A stretch of DNA of 64,000 nucleotides, from the NCBI RefSeq assembly GCF_007747795.1, contig NZ_CP036275.1:6502001-6566000 (forward strand), written 5' to 3'. Made by a program: the position numbers and the translations under genes. Each line of letters begins with the position of its first letter. Within the stretch, counting starts at the first letter, position 1. Under the pieces are notes generated by a model, which was given only the letters and a program-made list of their open reading frames with translations, had not been told where the DNA came from and did not search any database. This DNA comes from Maioricimonas rarisocia. Its GTDB lineage: Bacteria > Planctomycetota > Planctomycetia > Planctomycetales > Planctomycetaceae. This document shows, piece by piece, positions 19,103-27,353 of this stretch.

Positions 19103-19630
19103 CTACGACACCGACATCAGTTCGCCCGGTTCAAAGTCGAGCGGAACGGGACGCTCCACGGCCATCCCTCCCTTCCACTGGATCCACTCCCAGAACGTCA
19201 GTTTCGTCTGCCAGTGGGCAATCGCGTCCCGCAAACGGTGAACCCGCGGGTCATTGTCCCGGTTGATCGAATCCAGAATGCTCACCGCCCCCTGAGCATT
19301 CCCCGACATGGCCAAAGCGGTGGCGAAATTGATCTGACACTCCAGCGGCGAATCGGATCTCAGAGTGACGCCGCCGGAAACCGTCAGACTTCTGAGAACC
19401 CGGACCGACTGCTGAGGATCGCCAACTCGCATGAGGCAGACGGCACGGGCGTTTCTGAAGGGAATGCCGTCGGTCCCGCTGCCGGAAGCGAGAGTCAGGG
19501 CCTCCTGATTCTTCTGCCGGGCCAGAAGGTCGTGAATCTGCTGCAGACGTTTGCCGGATTGGTCAGACCGCGAAGCTTGCCGGGTGTCGCGGGATGTGGA
19601 AGTCGAGTGTTGAACTGCTTGCTGAGACAT
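19103..19630 (-). CDS. Hypothetical protein, TPR-like helices
   Basis: A 175-residue protein not assigned to a family. The N-terminal 40 residues are polar and Ser/Gln/Arg-rich (MSQQAVQHSTSTSRDTRQ); the rest is predicted helical with TPR-like spacing (NARAVCLMRVGDPQQSVRVLR and INFATALAMSGNAQGAVSIL). The C-terminus is LTFWEWIQWKGGMAVERP followed by a short polar end. The ATG at 19630 is favoured over upstream codons because the upstream extension is Arg/Ser/Pro-rich non-coding-like sequence; the ribosome site (GCAGG) is weak. No signal peptide. It is on the same strand as the small secreted protein 215 bp upstream and faces the antiporter gene. Confidence 0.6.
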   Translation of the reverse strand: MSQQAVQHSTSTSRDTRQASRSDQSGKRLQQIHDLLARQKNQEALTLASGSGTDGIPFRNARAVCLMRVGDPQQSVRVLRSLTVSGGVTLRSDSPLECQINFATALAMSGNAQGAVSILDSINRDNDPRVHRLRDAIAHWQTKLTFWEWIQWKGGMAVERPVPLDFEPGELMSVS

Positions 19631-19845
19631 GCTGATGTACCTGCTGCCTGGAAGCCGGCGCATCGGACACACGCCCGGCACCGGCATCGAGCTGCCGCGC
19701 AGTTCCCGGGATATGACGTACGGGGAGCGCGGCGAATGGGCTGAAAGCGCGGCGGAATCGCTCGTCGGGCGCATGCAGAAGCGCACCAATCACCAACGAG
19801 ACGTGACAGATCGTCCGCGCGTACGGGAGTCCGCAGCAGGAACTC

Positions 19846-20220
19846 TTACAGCCGCAGCGGGGGATTCCGGTCCACAGCAGGACCGGAAGAGGCCTGTTCG
19901 AGCCCATCCCAGGGGAGCCAGCCACGGCCGGTCAGAGAGTAGCCGGGCTGTGACGGGGCAGCCGCCACGGGAAGCAGCCGGGCCGGGTCCGCCTCGCCCG
20001 AGGATACTTCGGTTCGCCCCAGCCGGATCGACTGACTTGTGATCAGCCGGAGGGCGGCAACCTGCTGCATCCCTGCCGGCAGCACCTGAAAGTCCGCCCC
20101 ATCGGTACTCTTGCCGGCATCAACCGTCGACGGCAACGCGTCAGCCGCCTCGCCCCAGGGAGCGCACTGCGCCAAGAGCGTGGCGGCAATCAGAATGGTG
20201 GCAAGCAACTGATGAAACAT
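19846..20220 (-). CDS. Small exported hypothetical protein
   Basis: A 124-residue protein with a good signal peptide: MFHQLLATILIAATLLAQC, a cleavage region near GEAADA, then a polar mature part ending NPPLRL. A Cys in LLAQC could alternatively be a lipid attachment site, though the surrounding residues (LAQC) are only a passable lipobox. No domain is recognised. The start at 20220 is chosen because the 55 residues encoded upstream are Cys/Arg/His-rich and do not look like protein. Confidence 0.5.
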   Translation of the reverse strand: MFHQLLATILIAATLLAQCAPWGEAADALPSTVDAGKSTDGADFQVLPAGMQQVAALRLITSQSIRLGRTEVSSGEADPARLLPVAAAPSQPGYSLTGRGWLPWDGLEQASSGPAVDRNPPLRL

Positions 20221-20573
20221 CACGTCGACTCTCGAGGATCCGTCCGCGAATTGTTGCGTAGTCCGGCAGAGCCGACAAGGCGGAATTCTCAGCAGCGACT
20301 GGTGGCACAGGGACCGTAGGTCAGGCATCGCATGCAGATCCCGGGTGGCCCAGACACACGACGTGTCCGGGTGGCGCGGCCACAAGAGGCAGCTCGTGCA
20401 GGGTTCAAGAGTCCCGGCAGCTTCGTCCTGTCACTGTGCCCCCCCGGACAGGCAGGTTGTCCGGGTCCTCTGAGTTGAAGATTGCGGGGAAGCGAACAGA
20501 GCCGGCACGCTCACCCGCCTTCGGCGCGAGGTTGTGCCCCGAGGCCCCTGTTCCTGCTCACCCCTCGTGACCG
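20221..20573. other. Intergenic with one hairpin
   Basis: The only structure I see is CCCGGACA (20443-20450) pairing with TGTCCGGG (20458-20465) around a 7-nt loop. It lies downstream of the 20574-22451 minus-strand gene and could serve as its terminator, although no T-run follows. Confidence 0.35.
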
Positions 20574-22451
20574 CTAGATCACAGTTTCTCCCTGCGTCTC
20601 AGGCTCCTCCGGCTCGCCCGGCGCTTCCTTCTCTTCCGGTGCCGTCCGCTCGATCCTCAGCAGATACGTCCGCCCGTCCTCCTGTGGCTCACTGAAGACC
20701 TTGACCGAGTCCTTTCCCTCAACGCGTCGCTGGTGCACCGGGAACTCCGAATTCGTCAGGTCGCCCGACGTGCCGTCCGACCGACTCCAGCCCCCGTTGC
20801 GCAGAGTGATCATCTGAGCCCGCAATGACCGCGTGTGCCCCTCCCCTTTCTTGTGGACCGGCGTGAGCAGCATCCATCGCTGTTCGTCATCATGGTCGCC
20901 GAGCCAGATCGCCTTCAGTTCGCCGGCTCTGACCAGGACTTCGACTTCTCCCGGTTCAGAGAGATCTTCGAAACCGAGCGTCTGAATCATCTCGTGCGAA
21001 AGCCGCTGCGGCAGCTCTTCCATGCCAAGGTCTTCCGCGAGACTCTTCATCCGGCTGCTGGCGTTCTCCTGATGCAGAACGCGCTGCAGGGCGTTCGCCC
21101 GCAAAAGGGCGTCGCGGGCGGCCTCGGGATCGTCCCGTTTGTAGAAGTACGCCAGCTGCAGCCAGGCGTCAGGATGGGTCGGGGGATGCTCCTCAAAGTA
21201 TTTGACGATCTGATCGCGGTTCAGATGCCAGGCATTCTGGAACATCACCAGGACCGACTCGTCGACGCCCTCATCGAACAGTTGCTCGAGCGCTCCCTGC
21301 AAATCGTCGTGCGACATCGCATGGACATACGCAATAAACATCGGTTTCGGCGTATCGGCATCCTCCCCGGCCACGAATCGCCCGTCGTCCTGACGGAAGA
21401 CGACGAGCACTTTCGAATCCTTTGTGGCCCGCAGGTACTCATCGTCCGGCCCCCCTTCCGGCACCTTCCACTCATCGTTCGCCAGCGCTTCCCGGACGAT
21501 CTCCACCACTTCGTTAGCAGGGCGCTTCGCCGGCACCTCCCACATCGCAAGACAGTGCCGCATGAAGGCCGGTCCGTCAATCAGCTTCTCGGCGTCCAGT
21601 TCTTCGACGACATCGAATTCGGGGGGCGCGACGTACTCGGGATAGAGCACGTCCGGCAGATCGCCCACGGATCCGATCTTCTCTTTCTGCTTGTCGAGCA
21701 CTGCAGTGAGCTGCTTGACGACCTCCTTCGCCACGTCACGACTGACCGCCTGGTAGCGGGCCCCCGACGTCTCGACGCCGGTCTGCTTTGCCGTGTAGTC
21801 GATCTCCGCTTTGAACCGCAGCTGCAACTGCGGCGGAGACGTACTGGTATGGTAGCCGTGACTGGAACGGCGAAACCGGTCGCACGCCGTCACCACAAAC
21901 TCGCCCTCGAACGTCTTGCTGCCGGGCAGTCCTCCTTCTTCCCATGACGTGTTGTCCAGGGTGACGAAAAAATCGGGCAGCCGTTCGCCCCAGGGAAGGT
22001 GCTCGCCGGCCGGCAGATAGCGGATCTGATCGAAGCGGCCTTCGTCACGCAGCTGCTCGAAGACGGCCAGGCCGACCCGCTTCATCAGCAGATCGTCGCC
22101 GAGGTTGTAGATCGCCAGCGTTCGGTCGAACAATCGGTCGCCCGACGAACTCGCGGTCGAACTGCTGGAATTCGTACGAATGTTCGACTCGAGCTTCGTT
22201 GCCGTTGCCACAAGAGAGGGATCGTCGGAAATATCCCCTTCCTGGCGATACCCATCTCCGTCCTCATCGGCTGTCGCTGTGAGGACTCCCTCCGGCACGC
22301 GCGGATTCGGGCCAAACATCGCGTAGGCGCCCAGGCTGACGGAAAGAGCGACCACGATCAGCAGGACAACCAGAGCAATCCGGCGACCGGTCGACATGTC
22401 GTGCGGCCCCGATTCGTCGGACGGCATCGCGTCGGTCGTGTGAGCGTTCAC
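20574..22451 (-). CDS. Hypothetical single-pass membrane protein with large soluble domain
   Basis: A 625-residue protein with a short cytoplasmic N-terminus, one transmembrane helix (IALVVLLIVVALSVSLGAYA, about residues 25-44) and a long extracytoplasmic region. The first part after the membrane is Ser/Asp-rich (NSSSSTASSSG), followed by mixed alpha/beta sequence and a helical region with a TPR-like stretch (HPDAWLQLAYFYKRDDPEAARDALLRANAL). The tail is Glu/Pro-rich. I recognise no catalytic motif. The GTG at 22451 is preferred because AGGAG lies six bases upstream (AGGAGACATACGTG); an ATG 16 codons further up lacks a site. No functional neighbours. Confidence 0.72.
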   Translation of the reverse strand: MNAHTTDAMPSDESGPHDMSTGRRIALVVLLIVVALSVSLGAYAMFGPNPRVPEGVLTATADEDGDGYRQEGDISDDPSLVATATKLESNIRTNSSSSTASSSGDRLFDRTLAIYNLGDDLLMKRVGLAVFEQLRDEGRFDQIRYLPAGEHLPWGERLPDFFVTLDNTSWEEGGLPGSKTFEGEFVVTACDRFRRSSHGYHTSTSPPQLQLRFKAEIDYTAKQTGVETSGARYQAVSRDVAKEVVKQLTAVLDKQKEKIGSVGDLPDVLYPEYVAPPEFDVVEELDAEKLIDGPAFMRHCLAMWEVPAKRPANEVVEIVREALANDEWKVPEGGPDDEYLRATKDSKVLVVFRQDDGRFVAGEDADTPKPMFIAYVHAMSHDDLQGALEQLFDEGVDESVLVMFQNAWHLNRDQIVKYFEEHPPTHPDAWLQLAYFYKRDDPEAARDALLRANALQRVLHQENASSRMKSLAEDLGMEELPQRLSHEMIQTLGFEDLSEPGEVEVLVRAGELKAIWLGDHDDEQRWMLLTPVHKKGEGHTRSLRAQMITLRNGGWSRSDGTSGDLTNSEFPVHQRRVEGKDSVKVFSEPQEDGRTYLLRIERTAPEEKEAPGEPEEPETQGETVI

Positions 22452-22639
22452 GTATGTCTCCTGTTGCAGGTCGGCGGCGAGAGAGTGTGGATGCGGCAAG
22501 TGCGCATCGCACCGGCCATTCGTACATGCTAACGGAGACGTCGCCGTCGCGGATCAAAAAAGCCGCCGGCTGCCTTCGGTGCAATGCAGCAGGCGGGAGA
22601 CACGGAGAAGGTTCAGGCGAGGCACGGCCCGTGAGCACC

Positions 22640-22985
22640 GGGGCAGTGCAAGCGTCGTTCGACGTGACAATACCAGCACGAAGCGCAAGCGAGTGAATCA
22701 ACGTGACATCTGTACTGCCGCGTTACGAGCCGCGACCGTGAGGGAGCGAACGGGTGGCATGGCCCAGAACGAAGCGCAGCGGAGCGAAGGGCATGGCGAA
22801 CAAGGTTTGAGGCTCGAGACGCGAGGCTTGAGGGAATCGCATGGCACCACGCTGCGTTGATCACCGGGTAGCCGCGGTTGCTCGTCAATCGTGGCCGGCG
22901 CACCCGGCAGGAGGCCGACAGCTGTTCGGCACACATGCTCGCCTCGAAAGGGCGAGCATGGCACCCGTTCTCTCGCCCGTTTCTC
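22640..22985. repeat. Hairpin repeat cluster 2
   Basis: The 550-bp gap upstream of the membrane-protein gene contains dispersed repeat blocks found elsewhere in the window: CAATACCAGCACGAAGCGCA (22667-22686; also near 54987, 55427 and 63594), a block around GCCGCGGTTGCTCGTCAA (about 22870; also about 25768), and a hairpin CATGCTCGCC/GGGCGAGCATG (about 22933-22962; also about 47421). No ORF in it is convincing. Confidence 0.65.
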
Positions 22986-23000
22986 CATCATGCCTTCTCG

Positions 23001-25070
23001 TCACGGATGCCCGAGTAGATCCTCGACCTCTTCCGAAACGTGGATTTCCTCTTCCGGGACGATGATCTGCGGCGTGAGGATCAGCAGCAATCGCTCGTCG
23101 ATGGGCAGGATCCGGGCAGCGTCATTGGTGATATCCAGAATCACCGCCCCGCCGTTCGGAACTGTCACCCGACGACTCCGCAGCAGCGTCTCCACGGGAT
23201 CGTTGGCGAGGGGGGCGGCCGTGACCGCGACCGCCATGTTGATCGTCCTGCGATCTTTGGCAACGTCGGCCACCATCGTGAGCATGAGGTACGGACGGCC
23301 ACCAAAGGGCGCAGCCGGCAGCATTGCCCCCTGACCGTCCATCAGCGTTATGGCCGCCGATGAGGGGGCTGCGGTCCGGGACAATCTCTGAAGCAACTGG
23401 CTTACAGCTGCGACGTCCCGCCTCTTGACCACGTGCTGTTCTTTCGCACTGCCCAGAAGCTTCTCCACATCTTCCTTGGGGACAGCCCCAATCCGGGAGC
23501 GGATCGTCACCTGGCAGAACTGATCCCGCAGCGACATCAGGTATTGCGCGAGTGCATCGTGATTGGAGGGTGTTTGCCGCACCACCAGCGTCAGGTTCTT
23601 GTCGTCGAAGGCCAGTCGTGCGTCTCCCTCCGCCGCGTGCCAGGTATCCGGAGCCACCGCCCTCGCCAGCTGTGCCATCAGCTTCGCACCATTCTGATGG
23701 ACGTCGCCGGGCTGACCGCCAAGGTGCTTCATCTTCCATCCCGGCTGCGGCACGACCAGATCTGCGACGCGATACACCCTCACGGTCATCAGTGAATCAT
23801 CGTCCGACTCGTTCCCCTGCCCCTCATCCGAAAGTCCTGGCTCTTTCCGGCGACGGCCGATCTCTTCCCAACTGGACTCCACCTGTATCTCGCCCGTCAC
23901 GCCGGCGTCACTGTTAACGCCAGTACCGAACACCAGATCGCCCCACTCATTGGTCTTCGTGTCGTCGTCTTTGACAGCCTGTTCGACTTTGGTGGCCGGC
24001 TTATCATCGGCTTCGCCCGGCAGTGCGATCAGGCCCACCAACGCCATCACAAGCCAGCACCAGACCGGCGTCCGCTTTCGACTTCCATATCCCAGATTCA
24101 TGATTCGCTCCATTCGATCACGGGTGACATCGATTGGCCGCAGACCGGGGACGACCGGAACGGCCGAGAGTTCACGCTTTCGTTCCAGCACATCGAGCAG
24201 ACAGCGGGCGTAGCGGGCCGGATCGCAGCCCAGCTCCGCAATGACCTGCTCGTCACAGCATCGTTCCGTTTCCCGCGACAGGCATCGGCCGGCGTAAGCC
24301 ACCAGCGGATGAAACCACCAGACCGCCCCGGCAACCGCCTGCAGCAGCCCGCTCCACAGATCGCCGCGGCGAATGTGAATCAATTCGTGAGCGACGAGCG
24401 GCTCCAGTTCGTGCGCCGATCTGCCGTTCACGACAGTCGCAGGCAGGACCAGCACCGGCCGGAACCATCCCATCACGGCCGGCCCGATCGCCGCCTCCGT
24501 CACCAGCAGGCGAACCTGTTGCCGCACGCCAAGACGCTGCCGCAGGCATGACATCAGTTGGACCAGTTCCTCGGGCGGTTCCTGCAGCCCCTGGTGGATC
24601 TGCCGTCGGCAACGCCGGACGCGGATGCATGTCACAACCAGCCAGCAGCACGTTCCGATGCCCCACACGATGAGCCACGAACCGGGAAGAAACGTGAGTA
24701 GGCTGCTTCCTCCCGCGTCGCGCGATGCCAACGCGGCTGCTGGAACCGACTGATCCATCTCTGTTGCCGCGCGCCCGACAACGGGTGCAGCAAAGTACCG
24801 GACGCCACCGGGCTGTTCTTCCTTCTGGGATAGTGCGCGCTCCCCCTGCATCACGGTTGGCAGCGGCAACCAGTTCCAGACGGATGAGGGACTGGACCAG
24901 ACCGGCGGCAAGACGCATTTGAGCAGAACGACCAGCCAGAGAACGTACGCCAGATGAGGCCGGTTGCGGGCCGTCAGCCGGAGCAGACCGGCAACGAAAA
25001 CCACGAGAACCGTGACCTGCATCAGGTGGAGCATCGCGACGGTCAGCATTGCAGTCACCTTCCATTCCAT
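23001..25070 (-). CDS. BlaR1-like M56 metallopeptidase with secretin-like C-terminal domain
   Basis: A 689-residue membrane protease of the BlaR1/MecR1 (M56) family, which senses a signal and cuts a BlaI-type repressor. The N-terminal third has several membrane helices, and the zinc motif HELIHIRRGD is at about residue 229, with ERCCDEQVIAELG supplying the third ligand. A further helix (VWCWLVMALVGLIAL, about 360) leads to an outer region. Instead of a penicillin-binding domain, the C-terminal ~250 residues resemble secretin pieces: a domain with LTLVVRQTPSNHDALAQYL and a terminal RLLLILTPQIIVPEEE. The ATG at 25070 (or 25049, with AAGG upstream) begins 34 bp after the BlaI stop, so the two are one operon. 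The signal sensed is unknown. Confidence 0.82.
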   Translation of the reverse strand: MEWKVTAMLTVAMLHLMQVTVLVVFVAGLLRLTARNRPHLAYVLWLVVLLKCVLPPVWSSPSSVWNWLPLPTVMQGERALSQKEEQPGGVRYFAAPVVGRAATEMDQSVPAAALASRDAGGSSLLTFLPGSWLIVWGIGTCCWLVVTCIRVRRCRRQIHQGLQEPPEELVQLMSCLRQRLGVRQQVRLLVTEAAIGPAVMGWFRPVLVLPATVVNGRSAHELEPLVAHELIHIRRGDLWSGLLQAVAGAVWWFHPLVAYAGRCLSRETERCCDEQVIAELGCDPARYARCLLDVLERKRELSAVPVVPGLRPIDVTRDRMERIMNLGYGSRKRTPVWCWLVMALVGLIALPGEADDKPATKVEQAVKDDDTKTNEWGDLVFGTGVNSDAGVTGEIQVESSWEEIGRRRKEPGLSDEGQGNESDDDSLMTVRVYRVADLVVPQPGWKMKHLGGQPGDVHQNGAKLMAQLARAVAPDTWHAAEGDARLAFDDKNLTLVVRQTPSNHDALAQYLMSLRDQFCQVTIRSRIGAVPKEDVEKLLGSAKEQHVVKRRDVAAVSQLLQRLSRTAAPSSAAITLMDGQGAMLPAAPFGGRPYLMLTMVADVAKDRRTINMAVAVTAAPLANDPVETLLRSRRVTVPNGGAVILDITNDAARILPIDERLLLILTPQIIVPEEEIHVSEEVEDLLGHP

Positions 25071-25104
25071 GGGAGTGGCCCCGGCCCGGGAGGACATGCG
25101 GCCG

Positions 25105-25500
25105 TCAGGAATCCTCACGCTCATTGAGCAGCTGCCGCAACTCGGCGATTTCCTCGTCACTCAACCCGCGGTCCTCGATGAGGTGCCGCATGAGTGGCAG
25201 CGGTTCTCCGCCGAACAGCCGTTCCACCAGGTCGTCGACGGTTTCGCGGATGACGGTCTTCGGGCGAATGCGGGGACGGTAGACGCGGGTCCGACCTTCG
25301 AGCACCGACGTCACGTATCCCTTCGCTTCAAGCCGCCGCAGATAGGTCTGCACGGTGGAGAAGTCGAGGGGGCGATCGTCGGGGAGAGCGGCATGCACTT
25401 CGCGAACGGTGGCGGACTTCAGTCCCCACAGCAGGCGGGCGACATCCAGTTCACCACGGGAGAGGGGAGAGCGATCGGGTGCCACGATGGTCCTCGTCAT
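25105..25500 (-). CDS. BlaI/MecI/CopY family repressor
   Basis: A 131-residue winged-helix repressor. SRGELDVARLLWGLKSATVREVHAAL is the first two helices, and DFSTVQTYLRRLEAKGYVTS contains the DNA-recognition helix and start of the wing, as in BlaI (usual S-TV-T-L-RL--KG pattern). The C-terminal half (LFGGEPLPLMRHLIEDRGLSDEEIAELRQLL) is the dimerisation region, where BlaR1-type proteases cut homologues. The ATG at 25500 was chosen because the homologous region starts there; upstream residues are non-coding-like. The partner M56 protease gene follows directly, and a paired operator sits 33 bp upstream, so the operon is presumably self-repressed until the protease is activated. Confidence 0.92.
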   Translation of the reverse strand: MTRTIVAPDRSPLSRGELDVARLLWGLKSATVREVHAALPDDRPLDFSTVQTYLRRLEAKGYVTSVLEGRTRVYRPRIRPKTVIRETVDDLVERLFGGEPLPLMRHLIEDRGLSDEEIAELRQLLNEREDS

Positions 25501-25532
25501 CCATAAGGGGGGACGCTGGCGTCGCCTCAACG

Positions 25533-25566
25533 ACAAATGTACGCCACGCATGATACGTACATTTGT
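25533..25566. promoter_or_regulatory. Paired BlaI-type operator
   Basis: ACAAATGTACG (25533-25543) and its exact reverse complement CGTACATTTGT (25556-25566) are separated by 12 bp. Each half is itself a small dyad, ACA-n2-TGT, the core of known BlaI/MecI boxes (TACAnnTGTA). The pair lies 33-66 bp ahead of the repressor start codon, where a promoter should be. This fits autoregulation of the blaI-blaR1 operon. Confidence 0.8.
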
Positions 25567-25689
25567 CAGTGATGCAAGAGGGGATTGGCGGGAGGTGGTC
25601 GTTCGTAAGGCTGCGGCATTCGTGACCGAACACCGACCGCCTGTGTCCGGTGGGGCACATTGAAGAGGAACCACGAAGGCAGACGAGGG

Positions 25690-25930
25690 TGGCACGCCCT
25701 GGAGCGGAGCGCAGCGAAGTGACGGGCGTGGTCAAGCAAGACGCGAGACTTGAGGAACCGGGTACCCGCGGTTGCTCGTCAACCGCGGCCGGCACAGCCG
25801 GCAGGAGGCCGATATACGTTGGCCTCACATGCTTGCCTTGAACGCAGGCGGGCCACCCGGCCGGTCGCACAGTCGGTGAACTTGCCCGAGCCCTCAATCG
25901 AGGATCGTGCTGGGACCAGTCCCAGCCTAC
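25690..25930. repeat. Hairpin repeat cluster 3
   Basis: Blocks shared with other clusters: the CCGCGGTTGCTCGTCAACCG block (about 25768-25787, compare 22870), a diverged version of the CATGCTTGCC block (about 25829), and a gamma variant GCTGGGACCAGTCCCAGC (about 25909-25926). They lie between the BlaI operator and the end of modC. Confidence 0.6.
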
Positions 25931-25979
25931 GACTCCGCAAATCTCTCTGTGTCTCCGTGGTGACATTCAAGCACTGCGA

Positions 25980-26657
25980 TCAGGACCTTGCCCCCAGCAC
26001 CTCCGCCGGTGATCCCGTCGCGATCACCCGGCCGGCATCGAGGTGAATCACGTGACCGGCGAGTTGATGCACGTGGGCCGGCGTATGCGTCACCAGCAGC
26101 GTTGGCACCCGGTACTCCGACAGCACCCGCCGCAGGTATTCGAGAATGCGGTCCTGCAGCGGCTCATCAAGGCCCGAGAACGGCTCGTCGAGCATCAGCA
26201 GTTCGGGGCCGCTCAGGAGCGCGCGGCCGAGGGCGACCCGCTGCTTCTGCCCGCCGCTGAGTTCGTGCGGCTGCCGCGTCAGCACATCACCCAGTTCGAG
26301 AATGCCGACGATCTCGTCGAAGCGAAACCGTCCCGACGATCGCCGCTTCATCCCGTATTCGAGGTTGCCGCGAACAGTCAGGTGCGGCAGCAGACAGTGA
26401 TTCTGAAACAACAGGCCGACGCGGCGGTCTTCGGGGGGAAGATGCAGCCGGGCGGACGTCTCCGTCAGTGTCCGGTCTCCGAGTGAAATCACTCCGTGCG
26501 TCGGTCGCAGCAATCCTGCAATCAGCGCCAGGACGGTCGACTTGCCACTCCCCGAGGCACCGAACAGGGCCGTCACGCCGGCCCCTGCCGAAAAGCGCGC
26601 ATCCAGCCGGAAGCCGGTCGTGTAGGTGTAGTCGCAGTGAAACGAAAGGTAATCCAT
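25980..26657 (-). CDS. modC: Molybdate ABC transporter ATP-binding protein
   Basis: A 225-residue ABC ATPase that powers molybdate (or tungstate) import. Walker A GASGSGKS is at residues 33-40, the signature LSGGQ at 133-137, Walker B LLMLDE at 153-158 with the switch His in LLVTHTP. The position directly after modA and modB makes the assignment safe. The protein ends after the ATPase domain; the C-terminal Mop/TOBE domain that binds molybdate in E. coli ModC (about 350 residues) is absent. The gap to modB is 6 bp, so the genes are co-translated. Confidence 0.9.
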   Translation of the reverse strand: MDYLSFHCDYTYTTGFRLDARFSAGAGVTALFGASGSGKSTVLALIAGLLRPTHGVISLGDRTLTETSARLHLPPEDRRVGLLFQNHCLLPHLTVRGNLEYGMKRRSSGRFRFDEIVGILELGDVLTRQPHELSGGQKQRVALGRALLSGPELLMLDEPFSGLDEPLQDRILEYLRRVLSEYRVPTLLVTHTPAHVHQLAGHVIHLDAGRVIATGSPAEVLGARS

Positions 26658-26663
26658 GCCGGT

Positions 26664-27353
26664 TCAGTCCGCCCTCAACCGGGAGCGGCCGCGCCGGTCC
26701 AGGTATTCCCCCACCAGCAGTGCCGCCGCCGCGATGACGACCGAGACGATCACAATCCGCCGCGATGCTTCGAGGCCGCCCGGCACACTCAGCTGATCGT
26801 AGATGTAGAGCGGAATGGTCTGCGTGACCCCGGCGATGTTGCCGGCAATCATGATTGTCGCGCCGAACTCCCCCATGCTGCGTGCGAAAGCGAGCACGCA
26901 GCCGGCAATAATGCCCGGCCGGGCCAGGGGCAGCGAGACAGTCAGAAACGCGTCGATGCGACTGGCGCCCAGCGTACGGGCCGCCTGTTCGAGCTGATGA
27001 TCGATCGCTGCAAAGGCCAGTCGGATGGCCCGGACCATCAGTGGAAACGAAACCACCGCTGCGGCGACCGCCGCCCCTTTCCAGTCAAACACCAGTCGGA
27101 TACCAAATGCCCGGTCGAGCAGACTGCCGAGCCATCCCTGTCGGCCCAGCGTCACCAGCAGCAGGTAGCCCGTCACGACCGGCGGCAGGACGAGGGGCAG
27201 GTTAAGCAGTGTCTCGACAATTGCCTTGCCAGGGAACGCGTATCGCGCCAGCAGCCACCCCAGGGCGATTCCGAACGGAAGACTCCCGGCCACGGCCGTC
27301 GCTCCGACCACGACGCTCAACCGGATCGCGTCCAGTTCCTGGGGGGTGAGCAT
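26664..27353 (-). CDS. modB: Molybdate ABC transporter permease
   Basis: A 229-residue inner-membrane permease with five to six helices. The ABC-permease EAA loop reads EQAARTLGASRIDAFLTVSL with the conserved Gly, followed by PLARPGI. LPLVLPPVVTGYLLL and GEFGATIMIAGN are typical of ModB/CysT-type permeases. Two adjacent ATGs (27356, 27353) are possible; the first overlaps the modA stop codon, a common coupling arrangement. Central gene of modABC. Confidence 0.92.
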   Translation of the reverse strand: MLTPQELDAIRLSVVVGATAVAGSLPFGIALGWLLARYAFPGKAIVETLLNLPLVLPPVVTGYLLLVTLGRQGWLGSLLDRAFGIRLVFDWKGAAVAAAVVSFPLMVRAIRLAFAAIDHQLEQAARTLGASRIDAFLTVSLPLARPGIIAGCVLAFARSMGEFGATIMIAGNIAGVTQTIPLYIYDQLSVPGGLEASRRIVIVSVVIAAAALLVGEYLDRRGRSRLRAD

